Source of the DNA: Betaproteobacteria bacterium RIFCSPLOWO2_02_FULL_67_26
GTDB lineage: Bacteria; Pseudomonadota; Gammaproteobacteria; Burkholderiales; SG8-41
Length of the DNA: 51,183 nucleotides
Direction: 5' to 3'
Assembly (NCBI GenBank): GCA_001771935.1
Contig: MERD01000083.1
Location: 1 to 51,183 of the forward strand
A program made the position numbers and the translations under genes. Below are positions 39,944 to 48,164 of this stretch, in pieces. The number at the start of each line of letters is the position of its first letter. The first letter of the stretch is position 1. The notes beneath the pieces were generated by a model. The model made no database searches, was not told the DNA's origin, and saw only the letters and a program-made list of their open reading frames with translations.

Positions 39944-41509
39944 TCAGTCGTCCCAGGGTTTGAGGCCCGCGGCGCCGCGGCCGGCGACGCGGCCGGTGAC
40001 GAAGCATTCGGCGATGTTGCCGCCGGAGAGATAGAGGTGGCCGAAGGCGCTGCCGAGCTCGCCGGCGGCGTAGAGGCGCGGGATCGGCTTGCCGTAGACG
40101 TCGATGACGCGCGACTGCGCGTCGTGCACCGGGCCGCCCTGGGTGTTGGACATCGTCGCCCACACCGGCGCGCCGTAGAACGGCGGCTTCGTGACGGACG
40201 TCATGGTGCCGCCGGGGCGGCCGTAATCCTCGTCGCGGCCGCGGCCGCATTGCTCGTTCCAGCGCGATACGGACCCGACCACCGCCTCGGGCTCGAGTCC
40301 GAGCTGGATCGCGAGGCCCTCGAGCGTGTCCGCGCGCTTCAGCACGCCCAGCCCGACCTCCTTCAGGTTGTCGTCGCTCCAGGTGTAGCGGATGCCCTTG
40401 TCGTTGGAGGTCGCTTTTCCGAGCGGGTACTGCTTGCGCCCCTCTTCGTCGCAGATCATGAACGCCGGGTTGCGCGGAAAGCGCTGCCGGACGGGGTCGT
40501 AGTGCTGCATCGGCCGCACGCCCGTGTCCTGCGTGTAGGGCTGGTACTCCGACATGAAGCGGCGGCCGTCCTGGTCGAGCAGGATCCACGCCATCTTCAC
40601 CCGCGCGCGGCCCTCCTCGCCGGGGAACCAGTCGGGGAAGCGCTTGAGGCGGATCGCGTACGGGTAAGCCGGATCGGGGTGGCGGAAGCCGTAGGCGCCG
40701 TGGATATGCCACATGTGCCACAGCGCCGCGCCGAGATCCTGCGCCATGCGGATGCCGTCCCCGGTGTTGGTGCGGGCCGCGGCATTGTAGACGGGCTTGC
40801 CCTCGAGGAACTGGGCTTTCATCTCCGCGTTGCCCTCGAACCCGCCGCAGGCCAGGACCACGCCGCGCCGCGCCTGGATCGCGCGCCCGGCGCCGTAGGC
40901 CGCGACCTCCACGCCGCGCACTTCGCGCGTTCCGGGTTCGGCGATCAGCCGCAGCGCCGGGGTGGCGAGCCGGGTTTCGACCCCGCGCTTCCGAAGGTGG
41001 TCGTGGATGATCTTGTAGAGCTTCGGCCCGCCCGGCGCGCCGTTGGCCCACGGGTAGTGCCCGGCGGCGTCGAATCCCGGAACGTCCACGACGGTGGTGT
41101 GGTAGAACGCCTCGTTGCCGGGAAACGGGTAGTTGGCCCCGACGCGCCGGCGCTCGGGATCGTCGGGACCGCCGCCCGCCGCCTCCGCCACCGAGGTGCT
41201 GATCACGGCGCCGTTGATCTTCGCAAGCTCGCGCACGGCGGCCTCCAGCTCGCACATGCCCCCGGCCAGCACGCGCAGCACGTCGTCCGGCGTGCGCCCG
41301 TCGTTGGTCGCCTGGAGATAGGCGAACGCGGCCTGCGGATCGCGCGCGCTGCGCACCGCGCCGTAGGAGCAGATCGAAAGCCCGCCCGGGACCTCGGATT
41401 TCTCGATCAGCAGGACTTTGGCGCCCGCGTCCGCCGCCGTGATCGCCGCGATGCCGCCGGCCAGGCCGGATCCGGCGACAACGACGTCGGTGCTCTCGTC
41501 AAACCGCAT
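39944..41509 (-). CDS. FAD-dependent fumarate reductase/succinate dehydrogenase-type flavoprotein
   Basis: A 521-residue flavoprotein. The FAD motif is VVVAGSGLAGGIAAITAADAGAKVLLIEKSEVPGG; later are LACGGFEGNAEM, NTGDGIRMAQDLGA, NTQGGPVHDAQSRVID and the C-terminal LYAAGELGSAFGHLYLSGGNI. It resembles the tricarballylate dehydrogenase, 3-ketosteroid dehydrogenase and fumarate reductase group. It would introduce or reduce a C=C bond next to a carbonyl. It is the last gene of the UbiD operon, 18 bases after the small protein. ATG 41509 is preferred over GTG 41512. Confidence 0.9.
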   Translation of the reverse strand: MRFDESTDVVVAGSGLAGGIAAITAADAGAKVLLIEKSEVPGGLSICSYGAVRSARDPQAAFAYLQATNDGRTPDDVLRVLAGGMCELEAAVRELAKINGAVISTSVAEAAGGGPDDPERRRVGANYPFPGNEAFYHTTVVDVPGFDAAGHYPWANGAPGGPKLYKIIHDHLRKRGVETRLATPALRLIAEPGTREVRGVEVAAYGAGRAIQARRGVVLACGGFEGNAEMKAQFLEGKPVYNAAARTNTGDGIRMAQDLGAALWHMWHIHGAYGFRHPDPAYPYAIRLKRFPDWFPGEEGRARVKMAWILLDQDGRRFMSEYQPYTQDTGVRPMQHYDPVRQRFPRNPAFMICDEEGRKQYPLGKATSNDKGIRYTWSDDNLKEVGLGVLKRADTLEGLAIQLGLEPEAVVGSVSRWNEQCGRGRDEDYGRPGGTMTSVTKPPFYGAPVWATMSNTQGGPVHDAQSRVIDVYGKPIPRLYAAGELGSAFGHLYLSGGNIAECFVTGRVAGRGAAGLKPWDD

Positions 41510-41530
41510 CACGATGCCGCGGATGCCGGT

Positions 41531-41770
41531 TCAGGTCGCCGGCGCCAGGACCTGGATGTGGTCGCGGTTGACATCGATGAACGGGGCGGCCAGCACCTGG
41601 CGGCCCCCGAGCTCGGGCTCGTAGACCTCCGCGTCGGTGACGGCAATGAAGCCCTTGGCCTCGACGATGAAGTCCGTCACGCGCGCCCCCGGCAGGACGT
41701 CGACGTATCCCTTGATGCGGTACTGGCCGGTCAGGATGGTGACCCTGGTCCGGTTCTCGACTTTATCCAT
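41531..41770 (-). CDS. Small protein, DUF6812-like
   Basis: A 79-residue protein: RVTILTGQYRIKGYVDVLPGARVTDFIVEAKGFIAVTDAEVY and a later APFIDVNRDHIQVLAP. The pattern of G-x-V, R-V-T-D-F, AVTDAEV and a final VNRDHI resembles a small beta-rich family I associate with DUF6812. There is no signal peptide or cysteine. AAGGAG is well placed upstream of its ATG. It lies tightly between the glyoxalase-like and flavoprotein genes (19 and 18 bases), so it is a real gene of the operon. Its role is unknown. Confidence 0.78.
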   Translation of the reverse strand: MDKVENRTRVTILTGQYRIKGYVDVLPGARVTDFIVEAKGFIAVTDAEVYEPELGGRQVLAAPFIDVNRDHIQVLAPAT

Positions 41771-41789
41771 AGCTTTTTCTCCTTGCGGC

Positions 41790-42707
41790 TCAATCGAAGT
41801 TCAGGACACCCGAATTCGCGGGCTCGAAAATGATGATACCGCCGACGGCCGCCGAAAGCTTCACCATCAGCCGCCGGTTTCCCAGGATGTGGACGCGCGC
41901 GCGGGCGCGGCGCAGGAATTCGCCGGTTGCCGCGATGTCTTCGCTCTCGAGGATGCAGCCGGCGATCCAGGGCAGCGACGGCGGCACGACGTCGAGCCGG
42001 CGCTGCAGAGTTTCGCGGTCGAGAAACAGCAGGCGGCCGCGCGCGGTGTCGATGCGCCACACGCTCCCGCTCACTTGCGCGAGCAGCCCGGTGTAGCGCG
42101 CGAAGCGCCGCGCCGCCTCCTGCGCGTCGGCGACGCGCAGGATCACTCCGCTCAACGCCGCCGCCCGGTTGGGATGATCCAGCCAGCGCCGCTGCCAGAT
42201 GAGCTCCGGCGTGTGCTGCTGGCAGAACTGGATGCGGCCTTCGGGCATCGTGCCGGGAGGCACCCGCACCACCGTGAAGCGCACCGTGCCTTCCCCGGAC
42301 TCGGTGCCGATCTGGCGCTGGAGGGCAACGGGAGGCAGCGGATCAAATCCGGATTTCCGGATCCTGGCGTGATCGGCTTCGGGCGCCGCGGTGCCGAACG
42401 CGATGAGATGCGCGCCCGCATAGCGCTTGATCGCCGCGCGGAGCTGGCCGGCGTGCGCAGTGTCGCCGGTCGGCGTGACGATTTCCAGGTACCCGCGCCC
42501 CAGCATCACGCAGCGGTTTCCCGCGCCGGCGGGCACGAGCGGCCCGCCCGGCTCGGAACGGTGCGAGTGCGCGGAAAAGGGGGTCAGCGTGAAACCGAGC
42601 TTCTCCAGCGCGCTGCTCGCCGCATCGATGTGCGGCACGAAGTGCGCGACGTGGTCCAGCACCAGCTCTCCTGCTGCGGGCACCTGAGCGGAAGCGACGG
42701 AGATCAT
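41790..42707 (-). CDS. Glyoxalase-like (VOC superfamily) protein
   Basis: A protein of about 305 residues. LVLDHVAHFVPHIDAASSALEKLGFTLTPFSAHS is the usual opening of the glyoxalase-like domain (PF13468-type), with GNRCVMLGRGYLEIVTPTG next. A second, degenerate repeat follows from about residue 165. A metal-dependent isomerase, dioxygenase or hydrolase role is possible. I chose ATG 42707; a TTG at 42722 is the alternative. It is preceded by a heptamer repeat tract and the dehydrogenase gene on the same strand. Confidence 0.82.
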   Translation of the reverse strand: MISVASAQVPAAGELVLDHVAHFVPHIDAASSALEKLGFTLTPFSAHSHRSEPGGPLVPAGAGNRCVMLGRGYLEIVTPTGDTAHAGQLRAAIKRYAGAHLIAFGTAAPEADHARIRKSGFDPLPPVALQRQIGTESGEGTVRFTVVRVPPGTMPEGRIQFCQQHTPELIWQRRWLDHPNRAAALSGVILRVADAQEAARRFARYTGLLAQVSGSVWRIDTARGRLLFLDRETLQRRLDVVPPSLPWIAGCILESEDIAATGEFLRRARARVHILGNRRLMVKLSAAVGGIIIFEPANSGVLNFD

Positions 42708-42726
42708 TTCGGCGGTCGGCAACGGC

Positions 42727-42747
42727 GTGAATAGTGAACGGTGAACG
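42727..42747 (+). repeat. GTGANNN heptamer tandem repeat, 3 units
   Basis: Three head-to-tail units on the plus strand: GTGAATA, GTGAACG, GTGAACG. The tract lies between the dehydrogenase stop (42777) and the glyoxalase-like start (42707), both on the minus strand. Confidence 0.75.
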
Positions 42748-42776
42748 GACCGATCTCCACTAGCGCGGACGAATTC

Positions 42777-43775
42777 TCAGTAGCCGCGGCGGGAATCGAC
42801 GCGGTTCTTCAGCGGCTTCCCCTTCAGAAACCGCTCGAGGTTGGCGAACCAGATATCGAGGGAGATATCCAGGTAGTGCTCGCCGTCGTCGCACGAAATG
42901 TGAGGCGTGATGACGAGGTTGGGCGTGTCCCACAGCGGCGACTCCGGCGGCAACGGCTCGGGGTCCACGACGTCGAGCAGCGCGCCGGCGAGCTCGCCGC
43001 GCCGCAGCTTCGCGGCCAGCGCCTCGTGATCGAGCACCTGCGCGCGCGCGATGTTGATGACGCCGGCGGCGGGCTTCAGGAGATCGAGGCGCGCGCGGCT
43101 CATGAGGTTCCGGGTGTCGGGGGTGAGGGGCACCGCCAGGACCACGTAATCGGCCAGGGGCAGCAGCCGGTCGAGCGCGGCGGTCTTGTGCACGGTATCG
43201 GCGTGGGGGACTCTCTTCCCGCCGCGGCTGACGCCCGCCACCTTGAGTCCGAGCTGCTTCGCCGCGCGCGCCGCCGCCTGGCCGAGATCGCCGAGGCCCA
43301 CGATGAGCGCGGTCTTGCCGGCGATGCTCGGCGAGAACACCTGCTGCCAGCGGCGCGCGTGCTGGTTGGAGATGATCTCCGCCATGCGCGTGTTGAGCAG
43401 GGTGTAGGCCATGCGCATGTACTGCTCCGCCTTCACGCCGTGCGCGCCGTGGTTGTTGGTGAGCACCGCGCCCGGCGGCAGCCAGTCGAGCGGCAGGAAC
43501 CGGTCCACGCCCGCCATGGTGACATGTATCCACTTGAGCCTCGGCGCGCGTTCCGCGAGGCGCTCGAGGCGGCCGCGGATGCCGATCAGGAAGTCGGATT
43601 GCCCGAGCGCCTGGTCGAGGGTCGTGCCGTCCCAGCCGATGCTCGCTTCGAGGCGTCGCGCGAGCCCGCGGTGCCGCGCGCAGGCCGCGGCCCAGCGCGC
43701 CTCGGTCAGGTGGTACACCTCCGGCCGCCCGCGCAGGTTCTCGATGTGCACCCGGAATTTATTGGCAGTCGTCAC
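42777..43775 (-). CDS. D-2-hydroxyacid dehydrogenase family protein (second)
   Basis: A 332-residue NAD-dependent dehydrogenase. Motifs are ALIVGLGDLGQAAARAAKQLG, INIARAQVLDHEAL (Arg), DVVDPEPLP (Glu) and ITPHISCDDGEHY (His). The family includes reductases of glyoxylate, hydroxypyruvate and bulkier 2-oxo acids. The start is GTG 43775, located inside the last codons of ubiD-like gene (17-base overlap), which suggests coupled translation. It may reduce a 2-oxo acid made in the decarboxylation route. Confidence 0.9.
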   Translation of the reverse strand: MTTANKFRVHIENLRGRPEVYHLTEARWAAACARHRGLARRLEASIGWDGTTLDQALGQSDFLIGIRGRLERLAERAPRLKWIHVTMAGVDRFLPLDWLPPGAVLTNNHGAHGVKAEQYMRMAYTLLNTRMAEIISNQHARRWQQVFSPSIAGKTALIVGLGDLGQAAARAAKQLGLKVAGVSRGGKRVPHADTVHKTAALDRLLPLADYVVLAVPLTPDTRNLMSRARLDLLKPAAGVINIARAQVLDHEALAAKLRRGELAGALLDVVDPEPLPPESPLWDTPNLVITPHISCDDGEHYLDISLDIWFANLERFLKGKPLKNRVDSRRGY

Positions 43776-45399
43776 CGGATCGCGGGGGCTTGGCCGCGAA
43801 GGCGGAGCCGCGCACGCACAGGCGGCCGCGCGCGTCCTGCCACAGCTTTTCGTCGGCGTGGAGCCTGCCCAGGGCGCGCGCCACGGCCTGGAACTCGAAT
43901 TCGCCGAAGTGCTCGGCGATCTCCTGGTAGTACTTCGGTTCCGTCTCGATCAGCTTGAGGATCCGCTCCGCGAGCTGCGCCGCGACCCGCTCGTCGTGGC
44001 CGGCGGCCTTCGGCCCGGCGTCGGCCTTGCCCTTGACGTAGTCGGCGATCTTCGCGCGGTCGGCGTGGGCGTAGGCGATGCGCTCGAACCGCTCGCGCGG
44101 GATGCCTTCGCCGATGGTGGCGTCGATGCCGACCTTGGCGCCGGTCGGCACCATGCCCGGCGGCGTGACCGCGAGGCTCGGGTCGAGCGGCTTCGCGCGC
44201 GCGCCGGGGATGATGATGACGTCCTGGTCGCCCTGCACGCGCGTGGCGATCGCCCATTCGACGTCGGTGGCGTCGAATACGTCGATGTCGTCGTCCACCA
44301 CCACCACGTGCTTGATGTCCTGCGCGGTCAGGGCGGCGAGGAGCGCGTTCTTGCCTTCGCCGGCCTGCTTCCTGATCGATACGATGGCATGCCAGAAGCC
44401 GCAGCCGCCGAGGGTCACGTTGATGTCCTTCACCTGCACCCCGGCGTTCCTGAGTGCCCGGCGGATCGCGGTGTAGCGCGTCGGCGCGGCCAGCCAGGTG
44501 TTCTCCCACGGCATGTGCAGCGCGTAGTAGATCGCGTCCTTGCGCCGGGTGATGGCCTTGACCTTCACCAGCGGATTCCAGTGCAGCCCGCCCATCAGGC
44601 GCGTGAACTCGCCGAAGCGGCCCTCGGGATGCGTCCAGCCGGTCGGCAGGATCTCGGCCTCGAGCACGATCTCGGCGTCGGCGAGGCAGGGCATGTCGAT
44701 CGTCTGGCACGTCGTGAGCTCCACCGGCGCGCCGCGGATGCCGCCGGCGATCGCCATCTCGTCCACGCCCAGCGGCGCGCGGAAGCCCGAGCCCATGATC
44801 TCGAACGGGTGGGTGCCGATCGAGATCGAGATCGGGCAGGGGCGCCCCGCCTCGAACGCGCGTTGCGCGAACAGGCGCATGTTGTTGGGCGTGACGATGT
44901 CGATACCCGTCAGGTTCCGCTCCTTCACCATGAAGCGGTACATGCCGGAGTTGATGCCGTATTCCGGGTCTCTCGCGATCACCACGCCGGCGGTGATCAT
45001 CGGGCCGCCGTCGTGGATCGAGGACATCGGGATCGGCAGGCGGAACAGGTCCACCTCGCCGTCGGTTTCGATGACTTCCTTGTGGCGCGCGGTCTCCACG
45101 GCTTTCGGCTTGATGGGATTGTCGATGCCCTGCTGCAGCCGGTGCTCGATCTCCGGGTAGCTGGCGCAGCCCATGGAGAGGATGGCGCGGTTGCGCGTGC
45201 GGATGATGCCGGAGACGACGGGCATGTCGTAGCCGATGACGTTGTGGAAGAGGAGCGCGGTCTCCGCCTGGTCCACCAGCGTGGCGATGTGCCGGATGTC
45301 CACCGGCTGGCGGATGTCGGTCAGCTCCTTCCCGGCGCGCAGCCGGTCGAGGAACTGCCGGAAGTTCTCGTGCCGCACGTCCGGTTTTTCCATCTTCAT
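43759..45399 (-). CDS. UbiD family prenyl-FMN-dependent decarboxylase
   Basis: A 546-residue UbiD-like enzyme. Residues 12-30 (NFRQFLDRLRAGKELTDI) are the family start. INSGMYRFMV (149-158) is a cofactor-binding segment and ADAEIVLEAEI plus EGRFGEFTRLMGG (240-271) hold the catalytic Glu/Arg network. It would reversibly decarboxylate an aromatic or alpha,beta-unsaturated acid with prenyl-FMN. It is longer than housekeeping UbiD and lies with UbiX, a dehydrogenase and a flavoprotein, so a catabolic role is likely. ATG 45399 overlaps the UbiX stop as ATGA; longer upstream readings of this frame lie inside the UbiX gene. Confidence 0.94.
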   Translation of the reverse strand: MKMEKPDVRHENFRQFLDRLRAGKELTDIRQPVDIRHIATLVDQAETALLFHNVIGYDMPVVSGIIRTRNRAILSMGCASYPEIEHRLQQGIDNPIKPKAVETARHKEVIETDGEVDLFRLPIPMSSIHDGGPMITAGVVIARDPEYGINSGMYRFMVKERNLTGIDIVTPNNMRLFAQRAFEAGRPCPISISIGTHPFEIMGSGFRAPLGVDEMAIAGGIRGAPVELTTCQTIDMPCLADAEIVLEAEILPTGWTHPEGRFGEFTRLMGGLHWNPLVKVKAITRRKDAIYYALHMPWENTWLAAPTRYTAIRRALRNAGVQVKDINVTLGGCGFWHAIVSIRKQAGEGKNALLAALTAQDIKHVVVVDDDIDVFDATDVEWAIATRVQGDQDVIIIPGARAKPLDPSLAVTPPGMVPTGAKVGIDATIGEGIPRERFERIAYAHADRAKIADYVKGKADAGPKAAGHDERVAAQLAERILKLIETEPKYYQEIAEHFGEFEFQAVARALGRLHADEKLWQDARGRLCVRGSAFAAKPPRSGDDCQ

Positions 45400-46010
45400 T
45401 GTGCCGGGGGCTCCTTCATTCCCTGCCAGCGCTTGATGCGGTTGTGCTCGACGCCGAAGAGGTCGAGCACGCGGCCCACCGTGTGGTTCACCAGGCCGTC
45501 CACGGTTTTTGCGCGGCTGTAGAAGGCCGGCACCGGCGGGTAGACGATGCCGCCCATCTCGGTCACCTGGACCATGTTGCGAAGATGCGCGAGGTTGAGC
45601 GGCGCCTCGCGGACGATCAGCACGAGGCGCCGGCGCTCCTTGAGGATCACGTCCGCCGCGCGCGAGACGAGATTGTCGGAGAAGCCGAGCGCGACCGCGG
45701 CGAGCGTCTTCATCGAGCACGGCGCGATCACCATGCCGTGGGTGACGAACGAGCCGCTCGAGATCGAGGCGCCGACGTCGCGCACGTTGTGCACCACGTC
45801 GGCGAGCTTCGCCAGGTCCTTGCGCGTCAGCTTGTGGTCGTACCAGGCGTTGAGCGCGCCGGCGTCGGAGACGATGAGATGAGTTTCCCAGCCGCCGATC
45901 GCGCGCAGCGTCTCGAGGATGCGCACGCCGTAGATCGACCCGGTCGCGCCGGTCATCGCGACGATCAGGCGCTTCTTCCGGCCACCGGCCGCTTTCTTGG
46001 CGGTTTTCAT
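45396..46010 (-). CDS. UbiX family flavin prenyltransferase
   Basis: A 204-residue flavoprotein. RLIVAMTGATGSIYGVRILE holds the FMN/phosphate-binding loop, VSDAGALNAW follows, and VIAPCSMKTLAAVALG and ADVILKERRRLVLIVREAPLN are diagnostic for UbiX. It makes prenyl-FMN from FMN and dimethylallyl phosphate, the cofactor needed by the adjacent UbiD enzyme. The coupling ATGA overlap with ubiD-like gene supports a dedicated pair. It is about 58 bases downstream of the thioesterase gene. Confidence 0.95.
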   Translation of the reverse strand: MKTAKKAAGGRKKRLIVAMTGATGSIYGVRILETLRAIGGWETHLIVSDAGALNAWYDHKLTRKDLAKLADVVHNVRDVGASISSGSFVTHGMVIAPCSMKTLAAVALGFSDNLVSRAADVILKERRRLVLIVREAPLNLAHLRNMVQVTEMGGIVYPPVPAFYSRAKTVDGLVNHTVGRVLDLFGVEHNRIKRWQGMKEPPAQ

Positions 46011-46048
46011 AATGGAATCAGGCTATATCCTACACGACTGCCCAATGC

Positions 46049-46062
46049 GTGATGGGTGATGA
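46049..46062 (+). repeat. GTGANNN heptamer tandem repeat, 2 units
   Basis: Units GTGATGG and GTGATGA lie between the thioesterase stop and the UbiX start. Two units only, so membership in the family is moderate evidence. Confidence 0.45.
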
Positions 46063-46068
46063 ACCGCG

Positions 46069-46488
46069 TTACTTGGGCGCGGCCGTAAAGTACGTCCCTC
46101 GCCCGCTTGCCACCAGCGCGCCATCCTTGTCGTAGAGGTACGCCTCGGCGGTGGAGTACTGGCTGCCCATGCGCACGGCGCGTGCCTTCGCGGTGAGGTC
46201 GCCCGGCATTGCGGCCTTGTGATAGTCCACGCGGATGTCGATGGTCGGCACCGGCCGGCCGAGCTGCGCGGCGATGGCGTAGTCGGCCGCGACATCGATG
46301 ATCGCGGCGAGGATGCCGCCGTGGGTGTAGCGGCGCTCAGGATTCACCACCCACTCCTCGCGCCACGCCGCCTTCACCTCGATGCCTTCGGCGTCAACCT
46401 TCAGCACAGTGAAGTTCAGCCAGCGGTTGAACGGTCCGCGAGTGATCAGTTCCTGAAGCTTTTCCTTAGTGACAGGTTCTTCAGCCAT
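46069..46488 (-). CDS. PaaI-type hotdog thioesterase
   Basis: A 139-residue hotdog-fold protein. RRYTHGGILAAIIDVAADYAIAAQ contains the HGG turn and the acidic residue on the long helix typical of PaaI-like acyl-CoA thioesterases, followed by TIDIRVDYHKAAMPGDL. It would hydrolyse an acyl- or aryl-CoA in the cytoplasm. It precedes UbiX on the same strand with a 58-base gap, so it may be the first gene of the UbiD operon. Confidence 0.88.
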   Translation of the reverse strand: MAEEPVTKEKLQELITRGPFNRWLNFTVLKVDAEGIEVKAAWREEWVVNPERRYTHGGILAAIIDVAADYAIAAQLGRPVPTIDIRVDYHKAAMPGDLTAKARAVRMGSQYSTAEAYLYDKDGALVASGRGTYFTAAPK

Positions 46489-46519
46489 GTACTGGGTCCT
46501 ATTAGCCCGCTAATCAATT

Positions 46520-46834
46520 CTAGAGGATGAGTTCCAGATACTCTCCGGGCTTTACCGAAGCAAGGGCCGAGGCGATGCCTGGCACGTGCGCGCTTAACCG
46601 CGGCCAGCTCGTCGTGGGCAGCACCAGAACGGCAAGCTTCCGGCCGGACAGGGATTGCTGATGGCGCAGATTCTTGTCGGTGGTTACAAGGACATCAAAC
46701 CGGCCTTCGGCAGCCGCGAGGAGTTCGCCGTTGGTCAACCGTGACCAGCCGAGCTCGAAGGCGGTTTCGACTTGATGCCCGGAGAAGTGCTGCCTGAGAG
46801 GGAGAGGAACGCCTTGGTCGAACAGGATCCGCAT
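46520..46834 (-). CDS. DUF5615 PIN-like toxin
   Basis: A 104-residue protein: MRILFDQGVPLPLRQHF at the start, GWSRLTNGELLAAAE and FDVLVTTDKNLRHQQSL, which match the DUF5615 PIN-like family. Acidic residues Asp6 and the D in TTDKN are likely metal ligands of an RNase. It starts 12 bases after the stop of the DUF433 gene, the usual antitoxin partner. Confidence 0.87.
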   Translation of the reverse strand: MRILFDQGVPLPLRQHFSGHQVETAFELGWSRLTNGELLAAAEGRFDVLVTTDKNLRHQQSLSGRKLAVLVLPTTSWPRLSAHVPGIASALASVKPGEYLELIL

Positions 46835-46846
46835 TCCGACCGCAAC

Positions 46847-47065
46847 TCAGGCGGTTTGAACGCTTCGTGCCGCGTGCTCGAGGACGGCGTCAACCTGTTC
46901 GCGAGTGACGCCGGGAAACCATTTGAGGAATTGGTCGACCGTAGCGCCGCCTTCGAGGTTTTCGAACAGGGCGCTCACCGGCACCCGGGTGCCGCGAAAC
47001 ACCCACGCCCCACTGAGCTTTTGCGGGTCGCGCTCGACGGCCTGGCAGGTGGTCCAATCCAGCAT
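46847..47065 (-). CDS. DUF433 antitoxin
   Basis: A 72-residue protein. GAWVFRGTRVPVSALFENLEGG and VDQFLKWFPGVTREQVDAVLEHA are characteristic of the DUF433 helix-turn-helix family. It is the first gene of a two-gene toxin-antitoxin unit with the DUF5615 toxin and would neutralise it and repress the pair. It lies 79 bases downstream of the LysR-1 stop. Confidence 0.88.
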   Translation of the reverse strand: MLDWTTCQAVERDPQKLSGAWVFRGTRVPVSALFENLEGGATVDQFLKWFPGVTREQVDAVLEHAARSVQTA

Positions 47066-47144
47066 GGGGATACTCTACTTTGAACCGGTCCGCGGAGCAA
47101 ACCACAAAAGCGGGTGAATGGGTCACAACCCAACAAGCGGCATC

Positions 47145-48053
47145 TTACCTACCTTTGGAGATATCCTTCGCCGTCGTCTTCAGTATCTCGATGAAGCGCC
47201 GGGCGGCGGGGGAGAGGTAGCCGTCCTTTCGGTAAGTCACCATGACGTGGCGCGCGATGGTGAGTTCCTTCACCGGAAGCACAGTTACCGGCAGCGAACG
47301 GCTCGTTTGTCGAACCGCCCGGCGAACGCCCTGGCCGAGGAAACCGGCGTAGGCTATCACCCGCCGCCGCACGACACTCGAATTGGAAATCATGGTGAAT
47401 TGGGGCAGAGGAAGCCCCTTGTTCTCGAACGCGCGAGTGAATGCGTCCCATACCGGCCCACTCGCGCCCGGTCTGACCCACCGTTCTTTCGCAGCCTCGG
47501 CGAGAGTCACGCGCCTGCGCCCGGCCAGGCGATGCGTGGTCGAAGCGATGACGACGAATTCATCCTCGTAGAGGGGCTCATGCACGAGATCGTCCGCCTG
47601 CGCAGACGGGCTGGTGCTGACGATGAAATCGAGTTCTCCTTTTCGAAGCGCAAGCACCATGGATTCCAGCGACGTCACGGTAACCGTCAGCGCGATCTTG
47701 GGCGCTTCGTTAAGCAGGGCAGCGGACGCCACGGCAACCAGTTCCTCGAGGACGCCTACCTGCGTGCTGATGCGCAAGTCTCCCGACCGCCCCTGGCTGA
47801 GGTCCGTGATCTCTCGCCCAATGTCCTGGCGCACGAGTCGCAGCCGTTGCAGATGTGACTGCAGGGCACGACCGACCGAGGTCAACTCAACGCCTTTCGG
47901 GGTGCCTTTGACCAGTTTTGCCTGCAGGGATTTCTCCAGCCGGCGCAGGCTCATGCTCAGCGCCGGCTGGCTCAGCCCGAGCGCTTCCGCTGCCCGCCCA
48001 AGGTGTCCATGTTCGGCAACGACGGCGAAATAGTCGAGGTCCCGTTCGTTCAT
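47145..48053 (-). CDS. LysR family transcriptional regulator 1
   Basis: A 302-residue LysR regulator. The N-terminal winged helix is LDYFAVVAEHGHLGRAAEALGLSQPALSMSLRRLEKSLQ, followed by the effector-binding domain from about residue 90 (GDLRISTQVGVL). It is divergent from a Bug receptor gene and almost certainly controls it. It is a paralogue of the regulator at 50921: the C-terminal YLSPAARRFIEILKTTAKD is nearly the same in both. The upstream region has a 33-bp element shared with that second module. Confidence 0.94.
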   Translation of the reverse strand: MNERDLDYFAVVAEHGHLGRAAEALGLSQPALSMSLRRLEKSLQAKLVKGTPKGVELTSVGRALQSHLQRLRLVRQDIGREITDLSQGRSGDLRISTQVGVLEELVAVASAALLNEAPKIALTVTVTSLESMVLALRKGELDFIVSTSPSAQADDLVHEPLYEDEFVVIASTTHRLAGRRRVTLAEAAKERWVRPGASGPVWDAFTRAFENKGLPLPQFTMISNSSVVRRRVIAYAGFLGQGVRRAVRQTSRSLPVTVLPVKELTIARHVMVTYRKDGYLSPAARRFIEILKTTAKDISKGR

Positions 48054-48090
48054 CTCTATAAGCGGAATTGATTGAGATGGCAAAACCACA

Positions 48091-48123
48091 TAATTGCGTA
48101 GATAGATTCCGGGTGTCAACATG
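48091..48123. promoter_or_regulatory. Conserved LysR-Bug intergenic element, copy A
   Basis: A 33-bp segment starting TAATTGCG and ending GTGTCAACATG. It aligns without gaps to 50953-50985 with 26 identical bases of 33 (counted by eye). It lies 37 bases from the LysR-1 start and 41 bases before the Bug ATG, and is the likely binding site or promoter core of both divergent genes. Confidence 0.7.
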
Positions 48124-48164
48124 CCCGTGATTCTGCACGGCTTACATTGTCGAAGGAGGCTTTC

